Assembly (NCBI GenBank): GCA_040266995.1 | Contig: JAWRHV010000014.1 | Coordinates: 1-64,000 of the forward strand | Direction: 5' to 3' | From: UBA4312 sp040266995 | GTDB lineage: Bacteria; Bacillota_I; Bacilli_A; Erysipelotrichales; Erysipelotrichaceae | DNA: 64,000 nt | Shown: one piece after another, positions 59,507-64,000 of the stretch | Layout: every line of letters begins with the position of its first letter | Numbering within the stretch: the stretch's first letter is position 1 | The notes under the pieces: model-generated | What the model was told of the DNA's origin: nothing | What the model saw: the letters and a program-made list of their open reading frames with translations, nothing else | Database searches by the model: none | Position numbers and translations under genes: made by a program

Positions 59507-60826
59507 AATCCATATTTTCTGTTTTTTGGCAGCTTCCAACAAGGATTGACGATAATCCGGATGGGCAATGGAAATCAACAATTCCGCACGTTCCCAGGTA
59601 GAGCGTCCTGCCAGGTTGACGGCTCCGTATTCCGTAACGATGAAATGTCCCTGACTGCGAGGGATCGTAATGATATCTCCATGGAAGCCGGGCACGATAC
59701 GAGAATGGCGCTGGCCTTGTTTATCCGTATAAGTTGATGTCATACACACAAAGGCTTTTCCCCCTTTGCTCATAGCAGCACCGGTTAAATAGTCAAGCTG
59801 GCCTCCTGTGCCGCTGATATGACGGAAACCGGCACTTTCCGCACTGGTCTGTCCGTACAGATCGACCGCAATACAGTTATTGATGGAAACCATATTTTCC
59901 TGTTTGGCAATGGTTTCCGCCGCATTGACATATTCCAAAGGCTCAATGGCCACACCAGGATTTTGATCCACCCATTCATAAAGAGAATGGGAGCCGAATA
60001 CGATACCAGTGACCCCTTTGCCAGGCTGGGATGTCTTTTTCCGGTTCGTCAGCTTCCCGGCTTTATACAATTCATAATACGCATCCCCGCAAAGCTCCGT
60101 ATGCATGCCAAGATCCTTCAGATCGGATTTTGCCAGCAGCTGTCCGACCACATTGGGCATACTTCCGATTCCCAGCTGGATCGTTGCCCCGTCCTTGATA
60201 TAAGGAAGAATGGTTTTGGCAATCTGTATATCTTCCTTCGTTGGCTCCGATATCGGAAATTCCGGTAAAGGTCCATGTGGTCCTTCCACTACATAATCCA
60301 CTTCGGAAATATGAATGCACTCATCAAAGCCACCTAAGATCCGTGGCAGCTGCTCATTGACTTCCAGAATCACCACATCGGCTTTATCCAGGATCCCCTT
60401 GGCAATTCCAGCCGCACAGGATAAGTTGAAATATCCATGTTTATCCATTGGGGTCACACACATCATGGCCACATTGACCGTCAGAAAATGCCGATAGTAG
60501 GGTACGACATTCCGAAAGATCATAGGAATATAGTTACAAAGTCCTTGATCACACAGCTTTCTTTCATACGCCGAACAATGCCAACTGTTATAGATGAAGT
60601 GCTCTCTGTTGGGGTCACACTCCACGGTCTGTATCGGTCCGAAGCTAAGATTTCCCCGGATCTTCACATCCTTCAGCTCATCTTTTCTTTCCGCCAAAGC
60701 TGCATCCAATAATGTAGGAAAACATACATTGGTGGTATAGTCCACCCAGTCCCCGCTTTTTACAACTTTTACAGCCTGCTGTGGGCTGACCAGCTTGCTC
60801 CGGTATTCTTGAAACACATTTAACAT
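59504..60826 (-). CDS. Acetyl-CoA hydrolase/CoA-transferase family (butyryl-CoA:acetate or 4-hydroxybutyrate type)
   Basis: A 440-residue CoA-transferase that moves CoA between carboxylic acids. The C-terminal domain has SGTGGQLDYLTGAAMSKGGKAF and the FIVTEYGAVNLAGRSTWERAELLI end typical of butyryl-CoA:acetate and 4-hydroxybutyrate CoA-transferases. I cannot place the catalytic glutamate with certainty; the best candidate is in GQTSAESAG. The frame extends to 60859, but ATG at 60826 has the best spacing from GGGGAGGA. In a gut anaerobe it could finish butyrate or propionate formation, but substrate is not proven. Confidence 0.85.
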   Translation of the reverse strand: MLNVFQEYRSKLVSPQQAVKVVKSGDWVDYTTNVCFPTLLDAALAERKDELKDVKIRGNLSFGPIQTVECDPNREHFIYNSWHCSAYERKLCDQGLCNYIPMIFRNVVPYYRHFLTVNVAMMCVTPMDKHGYFNLSCAAGIAKGILDKADVVILEVNEQLPRILGGFDECIHISEVDYVVEGPHGPLPEFPISEPTKEDIQIAKTILPYIKDGATIQLGIGSMPNVVGQLLAKSDLKDLGMHTELCGDAYYELYKAGKLTNRKKTSQPGKGVTGIVFGSHSLYEWVDQNPGVAIEPLEYVNAAETIAKQENMVSINNCIAVDLYGQTSAESAGFRHISGTGGQLDYLTGAAMSKGGKAFVCMTSTYTDKQGQRHSRIVPGFHGDIITIPRSQGHFIVTEYGAVNLAGRSTWERAELLISIAHPDYRQSLLEAAKKQKIWI

Positions 60827-60849
60827 ACACATTCCTCCCCAAAAAGATC

Positions 60850-61362
60850 CTAACGGCATCCGTCAGGATCTAAAGTCTTTTTAAACACATCGTTCATCAG
60901 CTGTTTTCCGGCTTTTGTACGTACATATACGCGCATAAAGTTCTCTATATTCTTTTTTGAATACCCTTTCTCCAGGGCATTGGCCATAAAGTCCGCTTCA
61001 ATCAGGATCTGATGATCCGGCCCATCAATTTCTTTTAACGTATGATGATGCCCAACCAGGTATTGGATCCGGTCGATCTGTTCTTTTGTACAATCTGTGT
61101 CCGAAAAAAAGGATTCCACCAAAACCACACCTTCTTTTTCCTGCAGCTTTCCATTGGTATTTCCGTATTTCTTTCGACATAGAGGACACGCTATATCATG
61201 GGTAATCGCCGCCGCTTCTAAAATAAACTGCGTCGAAGCATCCAGGTGTTCCAGTTCTCCGATGGTTTTGGCATATGTCCACACCCGGATAAAATGATCA
61301 ATGTCACGCATGTTTCCATCCGCCATCCGGATCATTTTTGCCATTATTTCAGCGATTGTCAT
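60850..61362 (-). CDS. HD-domain phosphohydrolase
   Basis: A 170-residue metal-dependent hydrolase. The HD pair is His55-Asp56 in AAAITHDIACP, with an upstream metal His at about 23 (RDIDHFIRVW) and a later HH (VGHHHTLK) and Asp in ILIEADFMAN, the usual HD set. Such enzymes act on nucleotides or similar phosphates. ATG overlaps the SseB-like stop (ATGA), with no separate ribosome site, so it is translated by coupling. It ends 23 bases before the CoA-transferase start. Confidence 0.87.
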   Translation of the reverse strand: MTIAEIMAKMIRMADGNMRDIDHFIRVWTYAKTIGELEHLDASTQFILEAAAITHDIACPLCRKKYGNTNGKLQEKEGVVLVESFFSDTDCTKEQIDRIQYLVGHHHTLKEIDGPDHQILIEADFMANALEKGYSKKNIENFMRVYVRTKAGKQLMNDVFKKTLDPDGCR

Positions 61363-62123
61363 ACAGCTTTATATACCGGCTCGTTTTTAGCCATGATCTG
61401 TTTGCCCAACGGTGTATTTCCAAACAGGAATTCGATCCCCTTGCCTTTGGATACGCTTCGGCATGCCTCACCGAGAATCTGGAACAGCTTTGGATTCTCC
61501 GGGTTCATATCCACCACCACAAACCAGTGACTTGGTTGATTCTTTACCAGCCTTTCTTTGACATAGATAGACTGGATCTCAGGATACTTCTCTCCCAGTG
61601 CACACAAACAGTTTTTCATATCTGTAATATTTGCCACCGGATCTCTTAAATCCGAATCATCTTCGATGGAATCCTTTGTCAGGTTCTGCATTCTTTCTTT
61701 CTGCATATCCAGGATATACTGACAGCTTAACGGAATACTTTCGCTGTAAGGGTTGATCACGATACCATAGATGGAATCCTTGGACATTTCAATAAACGGT
61801 ACATACTGATCAAAGGTCAATACCAGCGATTGTAAGTTTCTCTCCGTATCCCATTTCAACAGTTCGTCCATATCCGTAAACATCGGATAATAACAGTTTC
61901 CCTCCTGGTCGGTAATCACCATCAATTGAAACTGTGTATCCGGATCAAACACCATTTGTTTATTGACCATTTTCGGTTCTTTATCCCATTGTGCCGGAAC
62001 AAGCAGACGTGTTGTGCTCAACACGTTCTTCATGTTTTCAATGGTTATCGGGTTTTCATCTTTTCGCAATGCCTGCATTGCTTTTTTCATTTGATTGTTT
62101 CGAAATTCTTTCATATCCGTCAT
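61359..62123 (-). CDS. SseB family protein
   Basis: A 254-residue soluble protein with an N-terminal SseB domain (about 10-125: NQMKKAMQALRKDENPITIENMKNVLSTTRLLVPAQ, DTQFQLMVITDQEGNCYYPMFTDMDELLKW) and an SseB C-terminal-like domain (about 150-250). E. coli SseB was found as a serine-sensitivity suppressor, but its role is unclear. The ATG at 62123 lies too close to AAAAGGA; the next at 62114 is spaced better, so the start is uncertain by three codons. It heads an SseB-HD unit, perhaps with the CoA-transferase. Confidence 0.82.
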   Translation of the reverse strand: MTDMKEFRNNQMKKAMQALRKDENPITIENMKNVLSTTRLLVPAQWDKEPKMVNKQMVFDPDTQFQLMVITDQEGNCYYPMFTDMDELLKWDTERNLQSLVLTFDQYVPFIEMSKDSIYGIVINPYSESIPLSCQYILDMQKERMQNLTKDSIEDDSDLRDPVANITDMKNCLCALGEKYPEIQSIYVKERLVKNQPSHWFVVVDMNPENPKLFQILGEACRSVSKGKGIEFLFGNTPLGKQIMAKNEPVYKAV

Positions 62124-62269
62124 TCCTTTTCCTCTATTTTATTCACTTCTTTTCCTTTTGTAAACCAAAGAAAAAAAGGCTCTGTTTCCCTGGAATCCTA
62201 CTTACAATCAACGGGAATAAAGCCGCCTGACCAATGATTCTCTCTTTATGCTTTATGCTCTTTTCTGTC

Positions 62270-62298
62270 AATAAAAAAGCTTTCTCGTTGAAAGCTCT
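62270..62298 (-). terminator. Intrinsic terminator after the small membrane protein gene
   Basis: A 7-bp stem AGCTTTC/GAAAGCT (62278-62296, 5-base loop) with six T on the minus strand. Confidence 0.75.
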
Positions 62299-62459
62299 TA
62301 TTCTTCGCTATTGTGGCAAAAAAACTTCTTATGCCATTCCGGTGGTTCCGGCAACGTTTCCTTCTTTATATAGGCGCGAATGACACGACGATGAATAAAC
62401 GTAAAGCATGTCATACACACCGCAAACAGGCACAGAAGACTGACCAATGCTTTTTTCAT
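62298..62459 (-). CDS. Small single-span membrane protein
   Basis: A 53-residue protein. Residues 2-22 form a hydrophobic helix with three cysteines (KKALVSLLCLFAVCMTCFTF), followed by basic HRR and a proline-rich stretch ETLPEPPEWHKKFF. The ATG at 62459 has a perfect GGAGGAAAC site, and a terminator follows the stop, so expression looks real. It is divergent from the gene at 62547. Function unknown. Confidence 0.65.
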   Translation of the reverse strand: MKKALVSLLCLFAVCMTCFTFIHRRVIRAYIKKETLPEPPEWHKKFFCHNSEE

Positions 62460-62546
62460 GGTTGTTTCCTCCTTGTTGATACTTTTCTAATATCAGTATA
62501 CTATCAATTCTTGACGAATCCCACAAAAAGGATTAGTATTTCCGTT

Positions 62547-63101
62547 ATGAAACGAATGGTTCAAACAATTCAGGAGACAGGATCTCTCATGTGGAAGGTG
62601 ATATTGATCTGCATGATGATCGCCGCTCTGTTGATTCTATTAAAAGCACCGTATATGTATACAACCCAGCCTTATGTTCTGATCCATTGGTTTGGACTGG
62701 CTTTTCTGGTTATGGTCCTCTGTTTGAAGGTTTCCTTTCTGGCTTCTGCCTTTCTCAAACCAAAATTCGTATTGATCAGTCTTTGCCTGCAGTTGTTGTT
62801 TTTGCCCTGGCTTGTACAGATCATCATAACCTATCTCCATGTTCCGTACATTGTCGCCACGGCCATGGCCGTATCCATGTTTACACCCGGCCACATAACG
62901 AGAAGTCTGTTTATCAACTTGTTCATGGCGGCTGCCATCTATTTCTTGAACTGGTTCATCCTTCCCTATCTGCCGGTTTCCGTCAACGAAGGCTTCGATC
63001 TGGCCTTTGATTCCAGAACGTTATGGTTCTTCGCGTTGTTAGGCGGCTTGTGTTTTGTGATCCAATATATAAAAAACAGTGCTCGATCTCATTCAGATTG
63101 A
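62547..63101 (+). CDS. Integral membrane protein of unknown function
   Basis: A 184-residue protein with about five hydrophobic helices (WKVILICMMIAALLILLK, HWFGLAFLVMVLCLKVSFL, FVLISLCLQLLFLPWLVQII, SLFINLFMAAAIYFLNWFI, LWFFALLGGLCFVIQYI). No family is recognised. The start is unsure: ATG at 62547 has a distant AAAGGA, while ATG at 62589 has ACAGGA 7 bases upstream. Its last 13 bases overlap the end of the convergent lysozyme gene, inside a shared terminator hairpin. Confidence 0.6.
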   Translation: MKRMVQTIQETGSLMWKVILICMMIAALLILLKAPYMYTTQPYVLIHWFGLAFLVMVLCLKVSFLASAFLKPKFVLISLCLQLLFLPWLVQIIITYLHVPYIVATAMAVSMFTPGHITRSLFINLFMAAAIYFLNWFILPYLPVSVNEGFDLAFDSRTLWFFALLGGLCFVIQYIKNSARSHSD

Positions 63102-63117
63102 TCACTGTCTTTTTCTT
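63071..63117. terminator. Bidirectional terminator inside the overlapping 3' ends
   Basis: The outer stem ACAGTG/CACTGT (63076-63081 and 63103-63108) encloses an imperfect inner stem. Both stop codons lie within the hairpin and T runs follow on both sides. Confidence 0.7.
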
Positions 63118-63907
63118 TTATAAACACATTCAGGTCTACGATGGTAGAGATACCCGATATCTTTCCTTGATTGGTATACTGCCACATCTGAAACCCTTCC
63201 AGGATTGCCGGTTGTTTCTGGTAGGCTGCATACCAGACAGGATAGGGGATCTGCTCCATATCCAGATGGTTTTCCAGCCAGTCCAGATTTCCGTAGATCA
63301 TCGGTGTATAGCCTTCCTTTTCAATCGCTTTGCAGAATGTCAGAGCGATTTCTGTGGTCTGCTCCTTTGTCAAAGCGTTCACTCTTCCCTCTTCTTGTTC
63401 ATATATTTCCATATCAAAAGCGACCGGGAATGTCACATTGTAGTATTGGATCAAAGATAATACGAATTTGGCCTCCTCTTTTGCTTCCTCTTTGGAAACA
63501 GCCGTGGAATAGAAATATACCCCTGTATCCAGCCCTTGATAAGAAGCATTGGACATATTATAGGAGAAATAATCATCCATATAGAGATTGCCATCCGTCG
63601 CCCCACGAAATCCGCATCGGACCATCACAAAGGAGATATTTTCATCGTAGGCAACCTGATCCCACACAATTTCCCCTTGATGACTTGATACATCGATACC
63701 GACAACACTGGTATATCTGTCGTCATTGTATTTCATATACTGCTTTCTCATCCGGAATTTATCCACATAGTATCCTTTATATCCGAAGAAATAATCATAT
63801 CCGTAAATCCCCAGGCGGACCCCTCCGATAAGCAGCCCGCAAAGGATAAGAAACAAGATAAGGATGCGTCCCCAGCGAAGTTTTCGTTTTCGTTTTCTTT
63901 GGCTCAT
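63089..63907 (-). CDS. GH25 lysozyme-like muramidase, membrane anchored
   Basis: A 272-residue glycosidase. A basic start (SQRKRKRKLRWGR) and one helix (ILILFLILCGLLIGGVRLGIYG) form a signal anchor. The GH25 domain begins at VVGIDVSSHQGEIVWDQV (catalytic Asp in GIDVS) and has the acidic pair in FPVAFDMEIY, plus MIYGNLDWLENHL and VWYAAYQ. It should cut peptidoglycan between MurNAc and GlcNAc at the cell surface. No Shine-Dalgarno sequence precedes the ATG at 63907; TATGAT lies 12 bases upstream, so a very short leader is possible. Confidence 0.88.
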   Translation of the reverse strand: MSQRKRKRKLRWGRILILFLILCGLLIGGVRLGIYGYDYFFGYKGYYVDKFRMRKQYMKYNDDRYTSVVGIDVSSHQGEIVWDQVAYDENISFVMVRCGFRGATDGNLYMDDYFSYNMSNASYQGLDTGVYFYSTAVSKEEAKEEAKFVLSLIQYYNVTFPVAFDMEIYEQEEGRVNALTKEQTTEIALTFCKAIEKEGYTPMIYGNLDWLENHLDMEQIPYPVWYAAYQKQPAILEGFQMWQYTNQGKISGISTIVDLNVFIKEKDSDQSE

Positions 63908-63962
63908 ACTATAATTTAATCATAAGTTGTCCGAATCTTCCATGAGAAAACAGGAGGTATCT

Positions 63963-64000
63963 ATGAAAAAATCAACATTACTGACCATCGGCATCACGGG
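63963..64000 (+). CDS. Start of an unidentified protein (cut by window end)
   Basis: An ATG at 63963 follows a perfect CAGGAGGT site and opens MKKSTLLTIGIT, running off the window. It could be a signal peptide or a Rossmann-like start. It is divergent from the lysozyme gene. Too little is visible to name it. Confidence 0.6.
   Translation, partial: MKKSTLLTIGIT

Noticed and set aside
63089..63907. Phage endolysin
   Set aside because: The GH25 protein has an N-terminal membrane anchor and no holin or phage neighbours, so a cell-wall enzyme is more likely.
1..64000. CRISPR arrays, tRNA and rRNA genes, insertion sequences
   Set aside because: All gaps over 150 bases were read; no regularly spaced repeats, cloverleaf-like sequences, rRNA motifs or transposase frames were seen.

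Overview
The window looks like the chromosome of a strictly anaerobic, low-to-mid GC Bacillota. An Erysipelotrichia-type gut commensal is my best guess, but this is inference from gene content and not a placement. Supporting signs are pyruvate:ferredoxin oxidoreductase, oxygen-sensitive class III ribonucleotide reductase, a second glycyl-radical enzyme, FeoAB ferrous iron uptake, a butyrate-type CoA-transferase, mannose-family PTS genes, strong AGGAGG ribosome sites and CIRCE-controlled heat-shock genes. I see no rRNA, tRNA, CRISPR array, transposase or prophage. Coding density is high and most transcription units end in clear intrinsic terminators.

Layout: 0-9.7 kb holds the end of porB, a sugar-nucleotidyltransferase, the tldE/tldD pair, an operon of a large HTH protein, a Sel1-repeat protein and nanE, and a divergent K+ channel. 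9.7-24 kb holds an ABC/FtsX exporter, a LysR regulator with a PutP-type symporter, argJ, a DeoR/HAD pair, a radical SAM-SPASM gene, a cyclophilin, a P-type ATPase and ispD. 24-30.5 kb holds a possible small RNA, a self-cleaving LexA-like repressor, nrdD, and an A/T-rich cassette (ABC transporter, DUF3796-like protein, small XRE regulator). 30.7-38.6 kb is an N-acetylgalactosamine locus: EIIB, EIIC, EIID, an AraC activator, KbaZ/GatZ, EIIA, AgaS and AgaA. 38.7-45.4 kb holds a membrane-anchored protein, a GT4 glycosyltransferase with a GH32 fructosidase, a lipoprotein, nrdG, a DUF1349-like protein and an LCM-type methyltransferase. 45.4-49.5 kb is a glycyl-radical enzyme, its activase and a DeoR regulator. 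49.5-56.4 kb holds a solute-binding lipoprotein, a GltP symporter, an RfbD-like reductase, a lipoprotein, and feoA-feoA-feoB plus a Cys-rich small protein, with a divergent HMA metal-binding protein. 56.4-64 kb holds an old-yellow-enzyme flavoprotein, two hsp20 genes behind two CIRCE elements, a CoA-transferase, HD and SseB proteins, small membrane proteins and a GH25 lysozyme.

How they fit together: the aga genes should import GalNAc as GalNAc-6-phosphate, deacetylate it, then deaminate/isomerise it to tagatose-6-phosphate, with KbaZ supporting the later aldolase step. The tagatose-6-phosphate kinase and the KbaY/GatY aldolase are not in the window. The radical and iron-sulfur enzymes (PFOR, NrdDG, the glycyl-radical pair, radical SAM) fit with the iron uptake operon. 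Regulatory DNA is unusually readable: long perfect inverted repeats sit between promoter and ribosome site in front of putP, nrdD and two genes of the 27-30 kb cassette, and two genes (the LexA-like repressor and the K+ channel) appear to be leaderless. No single previously undescribed system is proven. The best candidates for follow-up are the glycyl-radical enzyme of unknown substrate, the multi-HTH protein operon, the 24.1 kb small RNA and the 27-30 kb cassette.
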